Source of the DNA: Sambucus nigra
Taxonomy: Eukaryota; Streptophyta; Magnoliopsida; Dipsacales; Adoxaceae
Assembly (NCBI GenBank): GCA_949130495.1
Contig: OX422223.1
Coordinates: forward strand, 77,250,751-77,314,750
DNA: 64,000 bases
Direction: 5' to 3'
The position numbers and the translations under genes are program-made. Below the pieces are notes generated by a model. That model searched no databases. It saw only the letters and a program-made list of their open reading frames with translations, and was not told the origin of the DNA. Of the stretch, positions 24,961 to 37,058 are shown in pieces; within the stretch, counting starts at the first letter, position 1, and every line of letters starts with the position of its first letter.

Positions 24961-26021
24961 TCGGTTCTCGATTATCCGAACTTATCCACTTGTAAAAATT
25001 AGAATCCTACTTGGTTCAAACTCTTATATTTCTTAGATTATAAATTGTAACTCCTCCAAAAACATTAAAGGAGGCTTCTGATTCTTTAGGCAAGCTTTGT
25101 AATAAGTTTTAAAGAAGAAGAACAATAAACCCTAGTTGCTTTTAGTTTCCAATTCAAGTAATACCATTCTAATTATTATTTTGATTATTGCAGTAATTGC
25201 TTTTTTAATAACACCTTCATCTCTCTTTGCCTTCATTCAGTAGTAAAAATATTTTCTTTCATTCCAAATGTGTTGTCTTTAAGTTTTCATACGTCAGGCT
25301 AAGTTTTCAAGGGTTGAGGTGCATAAACCCCATCAGATGTAATTCCTGATAGTGGAAATAGAGTTGGAATTAAATCATTAGATGAATTATATCATAGTTT
25401 ATACGATATAACTTTATTTCACCCTTTGCTTAAATACTGTGCGGGTTACGATCCCTCATATGTGTAATACTTAGGGGAGGTAAAGACCATATTTTAATTA
25501 AAACTTTGCTTACGTACGGTGTGGTCTACAATCCCTCATATATGTAATAATTAGGAGCATTAAAAAGTCGGATTCATTTAAAGCTTTAATTCTGATCCTA
25601 GTATCCTACGAAGTGAAGTAATAGGGTGTGGGGTATTGTAATTTGACCTAATTTTCTTCATTTATAGTTAAAGTTCTAATCATGTTGTTCAAAATTTTTA
25701 CAATAAAATAATTGCGCTCATAATTTCATTAGTAAATCATTTTAAAAAATTGCTTATAGTTGTAGTCAAATCAAATCATCTTTTCCTTTTTTCTTTAGAG
25801 TCAAAGTTAGGTTTCCTTCGTCTGTCTAATGTCGTTACGATACCGTCGCCCTATTTCCCTGAGGATCGATACCCGACTTTTCAGATTATTACTTGAGCGA
25901 CAGGCTTGTACTTGATCCTAGAGAGTACGTACTTCTGAGATAAATTCTTAGCCGCGTCACTATGGTTCGAAAATATTTTATAAAACCTTAATCCTAGTTC
26001 AGCTAATCTCAATCCCCGACA

Positions 26022-26422
26022 TAGCTACATAGTAGTGTATTGGGAGGGTTCCTTGTTTGGATTTCGCTTGCCAGACCTCCCTCGCATGAAAGTAGCGAAT
26101 GTCAGGAATTGAGAAGAGTTTAATCATTGGAAATTTCAAAATTTTATATACTTAGTACACTATTATAGATTAATTTGTTGAGTGTTATATTGTGATTTGA
26201 GGCTAGTGGAGCCAGGAAATGTTGTTTTTAGAGTTGAGCTCGGGTACATGGTGTATGGGCGCCCTGGTTAGCTAATTTGATTTTAAAGTTAAAATGATTC
26301 GCCGTGAGAAGTGGGAGAGATAGTATAGTGATTTTGAGGGTAAAAGACGTGAGAACTAGTTGAGGTTCGGGGTCCTAGGCTTAACTTAATTTCGAGGACG
26401 AAATTCTTGTAAGGGGGAAGTC
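26022..26422 (+). other. Element A 3' internal remnant with a stray LTR-like piece and polypurine tract
   Basis: 26035-26150 resembles a mid-LTR block ('gggttccttgtttggatttc') also found at 17735, 29315, 58190 and 58325, so it is a misplaced LTR fragment. 26380-26422 has the chromoviral 'aatttcgaggacgaaattc' block and a 'gtaagggggaagtc' polypurine tract directly before the 3' LTR. Confidence 0.6.
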
Positions 26423-27146
26423 TGTAATACCCCGTGATTTTTAAGACTGGGAACTTAATTTATTTGGGAGAAATAAAATTTATTTGAATTGGAGAATTTT
26501 AAAATTTGGCAATTGAGGTCAAAAATTGAGGATGGTATATAGTAATTCGGATGACGATTCTGAGGACTATCCTTGGGTTTTATTTCGGTTCCGAAATATT
26601 TTAAGTTAGTTTGACTCTAATTGGAGTAAACGGGTCATTTAAAGTGTGTATTATCATTTGATGTTGGGTATTTTGGAGATAAGGTTTATAAAGCCTATGG
26701 GAGATGATAATCTCATTCTTGAGATTGAGAGAGAGGGAGAGAAAGACCTAGAGAGAGAGAGAGAGAGAAGAGGAAAGGAAGAAGAGAAAGGAGAAAATCT
26801 TGGGGATTCCGGCCAATACGCGATCTCGAGGAAGATTCAAACTCTACAACTTTGAGGCAAGTGATTAATCTTGCTAAATAATTTGTGTGTAGTTTACTTC
26901 ACGATTTTTGGATAAAATTTTGGATTTGGGGTTATTATGTCAAAAACCTCAATTTTTGGTTAAATCTTATATTTGAGGTGTGGGTATATGGATTTGAGGT
27001 TTTATAATTAGTGGGGTAGAAATATAATGAGTTTTAATGTTAGAAACATGTTTGGGTTAATGATTGGTAGTTGAAATATAATATATTTGGGTTTTGGAAA
27101 TTTTGGTTTTGGAGAAAATAAGCCATTTTCGTAGCTACTGAACAGG

Positions 27147-27327
27147 CCGAATCGATTCGGACCCTTTTCTAATCGATTCGGAATGTTACAGACTGACATG
27201 TTTGAGTGACCGAATCGATTCAGACCCAAACCGAATCGAGTCAGCCAAGGATAGACTCACATGTCCTTTGGATAGAATCGATTCGCATAAGGGGCGAATC
27301 GATTCGGGTCAAGCCGAATCGATTCAG
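27147..27327 (+). repeat. Palindrome cluster in A 3' LTR
   Basis: The same arrangement of cgaatcgattcg units as at 8743-8925, with copy-specific point changes. Confidence 0.9.
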
Positions 27328-27489
27328 AAACATGACTGTTTCGCAGAGTTTTCTAGAATGAATTCTACTCTGTTTCAATTGGTTTTATCAATTCGAAACA
27401 TTCTTATAGGACGCAAGAGATACGTTTTGGAGATTTATTGGGTGTTTCTCACATGATGTGATCGTGGGGATGTATCGAGCAAGTTTGGA

Positions 27490-27539
<50 letters not shown>

Positions 27540-27540
27540 T

Positions 27541-27930
27541 GAAGGCTCACCTACATCATGCACTATACATCACACCATACATCACACCTGATTCTAGGTC
27601 CTAGAAAATATTTTTTTCAAATTTTATATTTTTCCCTTGAAATTAACCTTTCCAATCAACACATATGAAAAAAATTAGGTCAAAATACATTTTGTAGCTA
27701 TTTTTAAAACATCCACAAAAAAGTGCTGGCGCAGACCCTTATAAATAAGGTATTTTTAGCAGTTTTTTGTGGATTTTTAAAAATAGTTACAAAATGTATT
27801 TTGACCTATTTTTTTTCATATGGGATGATTAGAAGGTTAACTTCAAGGAAAAAATATAAAATTTGAAAAAAAAGTTTTTTAGGGCATGTAATTAAGCGTG
27901 ATGCATAGATCATGATGTAGGTGAGCCTTC
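27541..27930. mobile_element. Foldback MITE in (TA)n
   Basis: Perfect 20-bp terminal inverted repeats (gaaggctcacctacatcatg at 27541-27560 and its inverse at 27911-27930). The inverted similarity continues inward through most of the element, including 'gtcaaaatacattttgta' and 'ccacaaaaaa' blocks, so the whole can fold into one hairpin. It is flanked by (TA)n, with GA repeats on the left. The A 5' LTR lacks it at the equivalent site (about 9050), so it inserted after A. Insertion in TA repeats recalls the rice Micron type, but the family is unassigned. Confidence 0.85.
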
Positions 27931-27932
27931 TC

Positions 27933-28034
<102 letters not shown>

Positions 28035-28635
28035 TAGAGTTTGTCGCATCGATGTAGTGGGGAATCTCATTAGGGATGGGAGTCCTATTTGGAGATTAGA
28101 AGTGAGTTAATATATGATGTAGGGTTGGAGACTCTTCGAGGAAGTGTTGAAGTTGTGATGTGAAATTGTTAGGCCGATTTTTGTGTCGAATCCTTCTAGT
28201 GATAGGATTTTATTTTGATATGATTGGTAGACCAATGAGAGAGAGGTCGTATATCCTTATTGATGATTAACTTAGGGATTACATAAAAAATGTGATATTG
28301 TTAAGGGTTCACAAGATTAACTGGACCAAAATATTACTTTGGAAGGATTAAATAGATTACCGACTAATAGTTATGTGTGTACGTGTGGTTGAGATAATTA
28401 TTATTAGATGGTGTGCATAGTGATTTATAAAAAATATTCGATTTTGAGATATTATCCATAATGTTGGATATATTGGGAGACTATTCATATCATAGGTGAA
28501 ATGGATAATTATGTTTCAAGTGAGAGACCGTATTATTAAAAGGCATTGGGAAGGTATACCTTATAGCGTATAATGAAAGTTATGCACTTATAGCCGAATT
28601 CATTATAATTTTTTATACATACGGACGGAAGACAG

Positions 28636-28687
<52 letters not shown>

Positions 28688-30431
28688 GAGTGAAGGTATA
28701 TACCTTGTCTGATGGTTCGTATATATTATGTGATCGCGTGTATATCTAGTGTGAATGATATATATACTTATTGTGTGGGCATACCTAGCATATGTTATCA
28801 TGGAAAGTTGCGCGATGTAGGTTAGTCCCCTGGCTTGAGGAGCAGAGAGAGTGTAGTCCCCAGGTCATATTTGTCCCTTATTTATTGCGTGATTTTATCA
28901 TGGGTAAGAAGTCTTGGGTATGATTCGTTAACACTTTCAGGTTCAAAACTATGACCGCTTCCCTTACGTTGTGTTTTGTTTTCATTACCAGGGCGGTGGG
29001 ATAATAGTCCAGTGGATGGTAACCCGTGATAAAGTGAGTAATTCCTGGAAGATGATAGCATCGTGAAGTATTTTCATATCCTATAAGTGAATATGTTTTG
29101 GATATTTTAAGTTTACGTTATGTGTGTTATGTGTACATGCTCAATAGGGTTGAGTGATTGTGTTTTATAACTAGAGTGATGTTATATAGACCTTAAAGGT
29201 TTCGTGTGATATCCTATTTGGGTGATTAGAGATAGCTATCCATAATAGGTAGTTGATGGTATATGTGTGGGGTACCGAGGGCATAATGCATCTCAACGAT
29301 CAACATTGTGAAGGAGTAGTGTATCGAGGGGGTTCCTTGTTTGGATTTCTCTTTGTGAGATGTCCCATGCACGAAACGTAGCGCAATGTTGGGAGTGGGG
29401 AGAAGTTTAGTCCTTAGCACCCGGGTTTAGGTTATTTGGTGATAGAATACTATTTAAGTATATGAAGAGGATGTGTGAATATTCTAGCTAATAACTTGTT
29501 AAAGTAATAACTAGAAACAGATAAATTTCTAGTAGGGTAGGTGTACATATATATATATATATATGTTAATCTTTAAGTTTGGCCGTAAACTTAGGGTATG
29601 ATTGAATGGAGAGATTTTTGGGTTATACTTGAGGTAGTGGATTACGTGGGTGTTGTCTATATGTAGATTGAGAGTGAATTGCCCCTAGGATGTGTCGGGT
29701 AGTTTAATTAAGGTTCATGTGCATACGTTTAGGTACGCGCTTTAGTTGAGGGGTGAGCTTTGGGGTTCCACGAAAGTGTGATTCCACTTTAATTATGAAA
29801 TCGTGCATTTATAATTATTATGCATTTTAATGCACTTGCTATTAATGTTTTCGCACCTAGGGCCCTGAACTGTTTATTTATTTCTCTTGTTATATATATA
29901 TATACACATTTTAATATATATTATAGGTGCCAGATCGCAAGGATGCCGATGATGCTTTTCTATCCAGTGCCTTGGGAGCCGTGGTAGATGCGGACTTTTA
30001 GGGGATTTTGTTATAGTCACTTCCTACGGGTTATAAATATAGATAGGATTCATTTTGTATACCGGGGCTATACCCAATGTCTATATTGTAGCACTTTTAT
30101 ATTTTCATTCTCAAGATTTTTGTATTGCCTGTGACCCAACAACAAATTCGGGTATATCTCCTCTGTGTACTTAATTGGTTTTAATTGGAGTACTTTCTTT
30201 TATCGTGTTACTTGTGTACCCTTTTTTTATCATGGTCAGTAGTTATTTCGTTGCTGGCATGATGTTCATTGTATATTTTAAAAACAAATTGGCATCCGCT
30301 TGTTATAGTATTGGGTATTTAGCTATATTTATTTAGTATCGACAGTAGATGTTGAGAATGAGCCACTAGAGATTCCTGATTTAATTTAGTATAGGGCTGG
30401 CTACCGTTATTATTTTAAGCGGGGTGTCACA

Positions 30432-31581
30432 CGGGCAAAGCTAGGACTTGTGCCACTGCTAGTAGGGCGGAGGGAAATATGGGTCTCTGGGGCTCCTTCT
30501 GAGCACTCTGCTGTTGGGGAAGCATGCCCTTATCGGGGCAATCCTATTACCTATGGCCAGTCTTGTCACAAGAAAAACATATGTCGCTAAAGTGACATCC
30601 CCTCTGACTTGTTGTCCATTACCACCTCTACCTTGGCCCTAGTGGCCCTGCTGCTAGCCCTGTTGTCCCTGATGGCCCTTCTTGTAGCCTCCCTGACCAT
30701 GCCTGAATCTAATTTCTCTAAACCTCTTAGTATAATCCCCTGCTGGGAACCCTTCTCACCCTACCTCTGCTGCTGCTGAGATATCAGTGCCCCACTGGCA
30801 CTACCCCACCTGTCTTGCCCTGCTGGCTAGGCTCACCTCCTCACCTTTTCCCCTTGGCATGGAAACGGTGGTCCTAATAATGTAGCAATGCATCATTAAG
30901 TACGTCTGTATAGGACTTCAAAGACAGATCACCCAGAAGGTGCTAACGGATCCTCCAGGTTAGGCCATCCATGAACATATGTATTTTCTTCTCTTTAGTA
31001 GGCACCTCGCTAGGTACCAAATTAACCAATCTAGTGAATTCCTCCTCATATTCTGCGACTGTCTTCCCCTCCCGAGTGAGGTTCAATAATTTTTTCCTTC
31101 TCTCAGCCTAAATGGTGGAAGAAAAATACTTGCGATCAAACCGCACCCAGAAACTATGAATCATCATACTGTCCCTCTCCTTTAAAGTGGTAGTTCACTC
31201 CCACCACTATAAGGCTGCCCATACTAGCTTGAAGGTAGCCAATAACTGTCTCTAAATATATGTGCACTCATACATGCAAAGATGCCTCTGGATGTCTTTA
31301 TTCCATTGGCTCGCAATAACAATGTCAGAATTGCCCGAGAACTCTGGGGAATGTGACTTTTGAAATCCCTCCCTAACTCTCTCCCATGCTATGGGAAATT
31401 GAACTGGGATTGGCATCACATCCTAATCCCGGGGTGGGGCTTGCGGCACCACCGCTAAAACTGCATTCACCGACTGAGAAACTATGGTGGCAACTTCGGT
31501 TGCGTTCATTGTTCCCTGAGCCTGAGCTACTGGGTGCTCTGTTTGGACCAGTCTATCTCATGGTGCATGTAGATGAGGCAT
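30432..31581 (-). pseudogene. Element B gag
   Basis: It begins at an ATG (plus 31579-31581) directly after a splice-acceptor-like tract. The gag core on the minus strand around 30950-31300 is alignable with C's gag. A CCHC zinc knuckle at about 30535-30590 reads 'CFSCDKTGHR' then a stop and 'DCPDKG'. Stops and frameshifts are frequent. The rest of the linker and the protease continue at 7988 across element A. Confidence 0.75.
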
Positions 31582-31600
31582 CTGAGATGAGAAATAATTT
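31582..31600 (-). promoter_or_regulatory. Splice-acceptor-like tract abutting gag ATG, element B
   Basis: The minus strand reads attatttctcatctcAG directly followed by ATG, with AG at 31582-31583. The match to A and C suggests selection on the junction. Confidence 0.45.
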
Positions 31601-31753
31601 TATTAGTCCACAATTATGATTAAATCCCAAATAGTTGAAGACGTAATCGCATAAATAAGAGTACAACAGTCCTGACAGATAAGGCTCTATATCAAAGGAC
31701 GTTAAACTGAAAGCATAAGAAACTGTAAAAATCCTAAAGGACTCTAGAACTTT

Positions 31754-31769
31754 ATGATCTGATACCACC
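31754..31769 (-). other. Element B primer-binding site
   Basis: The minus strand reads ggtggtatcagatcat adjacent to the 5' LTR. TGGTATCAGA is complementary to the 3' end of initiator tRNA-Met. Confidence 0.8.
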
Positions 31770-32250
31770 TGTGACACCCCTCCCAATTAAATACCGGGTG
31801 ATCAGTCTTTATTCAATTTAAAACAAAGTGTTCGGTTGGTTCAGTCATAGCATCACTGTCGAAATACATTTAACAATAATAATCACCTAATAAATAATTA
31901 AGCTAGTGTCAAAACATTAGCCATTTTTCAATTATACCCAACAAATACATTAATAATTTCAAAGTATTAAAACATCAACTATTTACCATTCACAGGAATA
32001 TAATAAATACTTCATATAACTTAACTACTGAAATAGATAAGACTAGATAAAACACTCCAGTTTAAAATCTCAAGACAAAAAACTATAAAATTAAAATACT
32101 CAATCCAACTGAAATGAACTACTAAAATGAACTGAGTACAATCTCTCTATTAAAACGATTGCTAATGGCCGACACATGACCTAAGTGAAATGTCTGAATA
32201 GAACTGAAAGAAATGATAGAGGTGTCTAAATGCAAGGACCTGCAACTCCC
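31770..32250 (-). repeat. Element B 5' LTR, left part
   Basis: 481 bp matching 1674 to about 2150. It is cut at 32250 by element C and continues at 60787. The C target duplication ctccc is at 32246-32250 and 60782-60786. Confidence 0.92.
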
Positions 32251-33030
32251 TGTGACACCCCGCCTAATTAAATACCGGGTGATCAGTCCTTTATTTAATT
32301 ATAATCAAGGTGAACGGTTGGTTAATTCTTAGCATCACTGTCAAAAAATAAACTTTCCAATTTAACACCCTAAATAATTAAGCTAAGTGTCAAAATCATT
32401 TAAAACATTATTTCCATTTCATTAAACCCAATTATAAAACCTTTAATAATTAACAGTTTATGAATCACACAATTAAAAAGATTGGAAATGAACCCTCAAT
32501 AATTTAACCATTCAGACAACAAATACCAACTTTAAAACCATAAAGGAAAAACCATCCTGACAGTAAATAAATCCCAACAAGTAAAATACTAAAGATAAAT
32601 GAACATAATCTCTGACCAATCCAACTAAATAAAGAAACAGGCGACACATGCCCAACTAAATTAAAACTGGACTAAGAATGGAATAACCAAGGAGATCGTC
32701 TAAGCAAATGACTTGCAACTCCCACCTAAGCTGCAGCACGTCCAGTCCAAAGTACCTAAGTATTAAACCCTGTGGCTGGGCACCTATAATAAATACCTAT
32801 ATAGATAAAAGAGAAGAGATAACAGGAAATGGATCAGAGCCCGAATGTAAAAATGATTTAAAATTTAGTTTAGCAAGTATTTAAAATGCTTACCAGCTAA
32901 TGCAACAATCATATTAGTATGCGACACTCTCTTGAGAAATTCTCACCACTCATCTAGTGTGCACACCTACCGCACTATTAATCCCAAACATTTAGCCTAA
33001 CTTAAATTCCTCATAAAGTTTCATGCCGAC
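32251..33030 (-). repeat. Element C 3' LTR, part 1
   Basis: The first 780 bp (plus-strand order) of C's 3' LTR, cut by element D. TSD ccgac at 33026-33030 pairs with ccaac at 42185-42189. It is nearly identical to 52224-53003. Confidence 0.93.
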
Positions 33031-33701
33031 TGTTGATGCAAAAAACTGGACCGAATCCCATTTTTATGATCACAGATAAATAGATAAAAGCAATCCAATC
33101 AAGCACATGAGAGACAAAGATTTTTAAAGTGGTTCGGCTATAAGGAAAAGCCTACGTCCACTGTTATTTTATTCCCAGGGGTTTACAATAGCACAATGTG
33201 GTGTAGAGAGAGAAAAAAGTGTGGATCTTATGTATGGTGTCTCTCATCCTTGTCGGATCTCCTCGGTTCTTCTGGATCTCTTGGATCTCTCCTTGGTTAA
33301 GGGAATACATGTATTTATAGTGATGGGGGATAAAGAGATTCATTGTATGTATACATTTATACATTATGTCTACATTCAACGAATCTAATTGTTGAATTGC
33401 TTGGTATGATATGTGTTGTCATCTACAATATAAATGTACATTAAGGCTCATTAAATGCGCTGCCATCTTCATTAATGCACATTAAATGCACAGTTATCCT
33501 TTGATCTTCCTGGTTGGTATGCCGACCAACTCTCCTCGGGTGTCTACTAACTATCCTCGGGTACCGACCAACTCTCCTCGGGTGCCTACCAACTCTCCTC
33601 GGGTGCCGACCAACTCTCCTCGAGTGTCGAATATTACCACGTAGGATGACACGTGTCCTTTTCTGATTGGTCCTCGTAGATGGATAATTTTTGCGTTAAC
33701 A
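33031..33701 (-). repeat. Element D 3' LTR
   Basis: 671 bp. It contains a minisatellite (33522-33628) of about 21-bp units, 'cgaccaactctcctcgggtg', in five degenerate copies. The partner LTR has the same array at 42005-42112. Confidence 0.95.
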
Positions 33702-34111
33702 GAAGACCCCAATGCTCCATGCTTGATGGTTTACTTGAAAGGATGGAGTATTTATTCTACAGTGTTGCTTGGTGCTCGTGAAATTCTTGATCTACCTTCT
33801 TGATTTGTTCAACATAAAGTGCATTATCTCCTGGATGACATATGATGCAGGCTGATCGGTGGTTGCTAATCTTTCTTTTGAGGAACTCCGTGTGCTATGT
33901 ATCGCCCCTTGGAATTTGGATGCAGCCATGCCATAGTATGCAGCTTGTAGCTTGTCATAATCTTCAAGTATGTTGATCGGTTTGTTAGCCGACCAACTGC
34001 CTCCTGTGCCGAGCAACTGAATGCTAACTTTACGTGCTTGATTCTTCTGATTTATGATCCTCTGAATACTTTGTCGAGCAACATATTATCTTTTGAACCC
34101 AACTCTTTAAT

Positions 34112-34414
34112 TTGATTAGTACCAAGCTAGTGGTCGACTTCGAAACATTTTCACACAACTTCTTCTTCATTATTGGTCGAGACAGTAGTAGCAAAGATCT
34201 CAGTGTTGTAGATGCTGATTGTGACTTCTACCTCTGCTCGGGGACGAGCAAGAGGTTCTCGGGGACGAGCAAGAGCTGCTCGGACAGACCGTCTGTGATG
34301 AACATCAGAATGCTGAAAGATATTAACTTCATAAACTCCCCTTATGCTTTGGATGATCCTCCTGCGGGCGAGGAACCTGTTTCAAAAGCAGAGGGAAAGA
34401 GACTAATAGAGTAG
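34112..34414 (+). CDS. Possible antisense ORF of element D (hypothetical)
   Basis: 100 codons, ATG to TAG, antisense to the polyprotein. It contains a repeated 'SGTSKRFSGTSKSCSD' stretch, which mirrors a local DNA duplication (cggggacgagcaagag), and ends '...EEPVSKAEGKRLIE'. No domain is recognised. An AT-rich segment with 'tttaatgaaag' follows and could act as a 3' end. The position matches the antisense ORF reported in some Tat elements, but coding is unproven and it may be chance. Confidence 0.3.
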   Translation: MISTKLVVDFETFSHNFFFIIGRDSSSKDLSVVDADCDFYLCSGTSKRFSGTSKSCSDRPSVMNIRMLKDINFINSPYALDDPPAGEEPVSKAEGKRLIE

Positions 34415-35075
34415 GAATCTCAATGTAATAGTTAGTATACATTTTCATTCTCAATGTATTTTGTTTTTGATTTTAATGAAAGACTTTCATTTTTGTTCGC
34501 AATCTTAATTGCTATTGTCTTGTAAAATACTCTACATCTGTGCATATGTATAAGTTAAAAAAAAATAACAATATTGTACTGTTCATCGACCAACTTAGTT
34601 ATAAAAAAGTTACAAGTATTAGTAATGTTGCTCGATCACTTAATAATAAAGTAATGAGTATAAAAATGTTTAAAATTTTTCCAACCAACCAAGGTTGTTA
34701 CATTGTGCTCGTCGACCAAATATAGTTAGTGAGAGTTTATCCCCGACTAACCATACTTGGTAAATTTTTGTCTTTTTCATAAAATGCATCCGACGAACCA
34801 AGGTCGATAAATTCTCCTCGTCGACCAACTATAGTTAGTGGGTTTTTATCCCCGACCAACCATACTTGGTTCAGTTTGGAATATTTTATTCTTCGAGGAA
34901 CTTTTATATTTTCTGTAATAATCTTACCTCCCGACCAACATAAGTTGGCATTTGAGAGCATATTTTGTTTTCAAACCAACCGAGATTGGCATTTTTAAGA
35001 ATGTTGTTCTTTCCCTTTTACCAACCAGAGTTCGTCATGGGTTTGAACTATCATGTCCACTAACTCTTTTACCAA

Positions 35076-35425
35076 CCGAAGTTGATCACATTAGTGTACG
35101 CCTCCTATCCAAAGGAGTATAGTTTGTTCTCGCTATTTTACCAACCGAAGTTGATCACGCTCGAACTATCATGTCCACTCGTAATTTTATCAACCGGAGT
35201 TTATCACGCTAGTGTACGCCTCCTAACCAAAGGAGTATAGTTTGTTCTCGTTATTTTACCAACCGAAGTTGATCACGCTCGAACTATCATGTCCACTAGT
35301 TATTTTATCAACCGGAGTTGATCACGCTAGTGTACGCCTCCTAACCAAAGGAGTATAGTTTGTTCTCGCCCTTTTACCAACCGGAGTTGGTCGTGGGTTT
35401 GAACTATCGGTGTTTGCTTTTATTG
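35076..35425. repeat. 118-bp tandem repeat, about three copies
   Basis: The unit anchor gtgtacgcctcct begins at 35094, 35212 and 35330, periods exactly 118. Each unit holds two 'ttaccaaccg(a/g)agttgatcac' motifs and an 'aaaggagtatagtttgttctc' block. It lies in D's 3' untranslated region. Confidence 0.9.
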
Positions 35426-35541
35426 CTGAGCAGCGTAGTGTTGCACACTAGTATTCCCACAAAAACTTTCAAACAAAGGAGAGAAAAATGGTGAAACATC
35501 ATCGTTTTATTCATATTGATGGACCTGGTGTACATTTTACA

Positions 35542-36987
35542 TCACTGATAATACTTGCGAAGGTGTTCAGCATTCCAAGCATTCTTGAATTCCTCTCCTT
35601 CTAGAGTTGCTATTCGGTAAGTTCCTGGTCGAACAACTTCTGTAACTCGGTAAGGTCCATGCCAATTTGCTTCCAATTTATTGTGCTTCTGAATGACCTT
35701 CTTTAGCACGTAATCTCCTTCCTTTAAATTGCATTTCTTCACCCTCTTGTTATAGAACAAAGTTGTTCGTTGTTGATATGCAGCATTCCTAATGGTTGTT
35801 TCTTCTCTAACCACCTCGAGCATATCCAAATCCAGTCTTCTCATAAAGTCACTGACTGGTGAATTGAAATTCGGCACTCTATGTGTCGGAAGACCCAACT
35901 CGACAGGTATTACAGCCTCACTTCCAAACGCCAGCATATATGGTGATTCTCCAGTTGCTTCTCGGGGAGTTGTTCGGTAAGCCCACAATACTGATTGTAG
36001 TTCATTAATCCAGTTAGCTTTAGCCTCATTTAACCTCTTCTTCAAACCATTTAATAATCTTCTGTTCGTCACTTCAGTCTGTCCATTGCTTTGAGGATGG
36101 CCTGGTGCTGAATGAACCTTCAAAATGTTTGACTGATGACAATAGGCGACAAACTCCTCGTTATCGAATTGTGTTACATGGTCTGTAATGAAGGCATGAG
36201 GGAGATCATATCGGCAGATGATGTTCTTCCAAACGAATTGGTACACCTTCTCGTACGTCATATCAATTAGAGGCTCAGCTTCAACCCATTTAGTAAAATA
36301 ATCCACTGCAACGACGAGGTACTTGAATCGTCCTCGGTTCATTGGCAGTGGTCCAACCAGATCAATTCCCCACATGGAAAATGGCCAAGGGGAAGTTATG
36401 GGTGTCAATAATGCTTGTGGAGTTCGTCAGATGGAGGAAAAACGTTGGCACTTGTCACACTTCTTGGCATAGGCTATAAAATCAGCTCTCATCGTTGGCC
36501 AGTAGTATCCTTGCGTCATCACCCTTTGCAAAAGTGTTCGACCTGCTACATGGGCTCCACAAGAACCTTCATGGATCTCTTCAATCAATTCTTTCACCTC
36601 GGAGGGATGTACACATCTTTGCAAACCTGCCATAATTCCTCGTCTATACAAAACACTATTAATTAGTACATACCGAGCAGCTTTAAACTTCAATTTCTTG
36701 GCAGCGATCTTATCCTCCGGTAATTCTCCTTCCTCGACATATGCCCTGATGGGATCCATCCAAGATGGTACTAAATCAAGGGAAATAACATTCATCGTCA
36801 AGCCTTCATCTATGGTTCGACTTTCTAACACCTCAATTGGTATCGTTCTTCGCAACTCGGTACGAGTTGCTGATGCTAGTCGGGCCAGTGCGTCTGCTTG
36901 TGCATTCTCCATTCTTGGTATTCTGATTAACTGAATGGCATCAAATTCGGCCAACAACTCCATCGCCTTTGCATGATATTTGACCAT
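35542..36987 (-). pseudogene. Element D integrase (with end of second RNase H)
   Basis: One frame covers 36987 to 35542 with a single in-frame TGA at 36427-36429. It starts in the end of the second RNase H ('IPRMENAQADALARLASATR'). The HHCC zinc finger is at about 36430-36610 ('HEGSCGAH', 'CDKCQRF'). The core follows with D in 'WGIDLVGPLP', D in 'FITDHVTQFDN' and E in 'NGQTEVTNR', the last two exactly 35 residues apart. A C-terminal 'NKLEANWHGPYRVTEVV' block ends the protein near 35542. No chromodomain is present, as expected for Tat. Confidence 0.9.
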
Positions 36988-37058
36988 TATTTCTCCTTAA
37001 CTGCATACGTTCCCATTATCTGATTCACAATTAATTGAGAATCACTGAATACCATCAC

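Larger units (their letters stand above)
20693..26021 (+). repeat. Athila-like 3' LTR remnant, interrupted by LTR G
   Basis: It starts TGTGCGTATT after the polypurine tract and ends '...caatccccgaca'. The first part has the aaaatttcaaaaatgacc-type A-rich region common in Athila LTRs. About 2.4 kb remains after removing LTR G and its attached tail. No 5' LTR of this element is seen, so it is a remnant. The right end is inferred from a change to chromoviral sequence near 26035. Confidence 0.5.
33702..35541 (-). other. Element D 3' untranslated region
   Basis: About 1.8 kb between integrase and the 3' LTR, rich in 'ccaaccgaagttgatc' and 'cgaccaac' motifs. A 100-codon open stretch lies on the opposite strand at 34112-34414. 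Long 3' regions, sometimes with antisense ORFs, are known in Tat-lineage elements such as maize Grande. Confidence 0.75.

Noticed and set aside
35076..35425. CRISPR-like array from regularly spaced repeats
   Set aside because: The 118-bp units repeat throughout, with no unique spacers, and lie in a plant retrotransposon 3' region.
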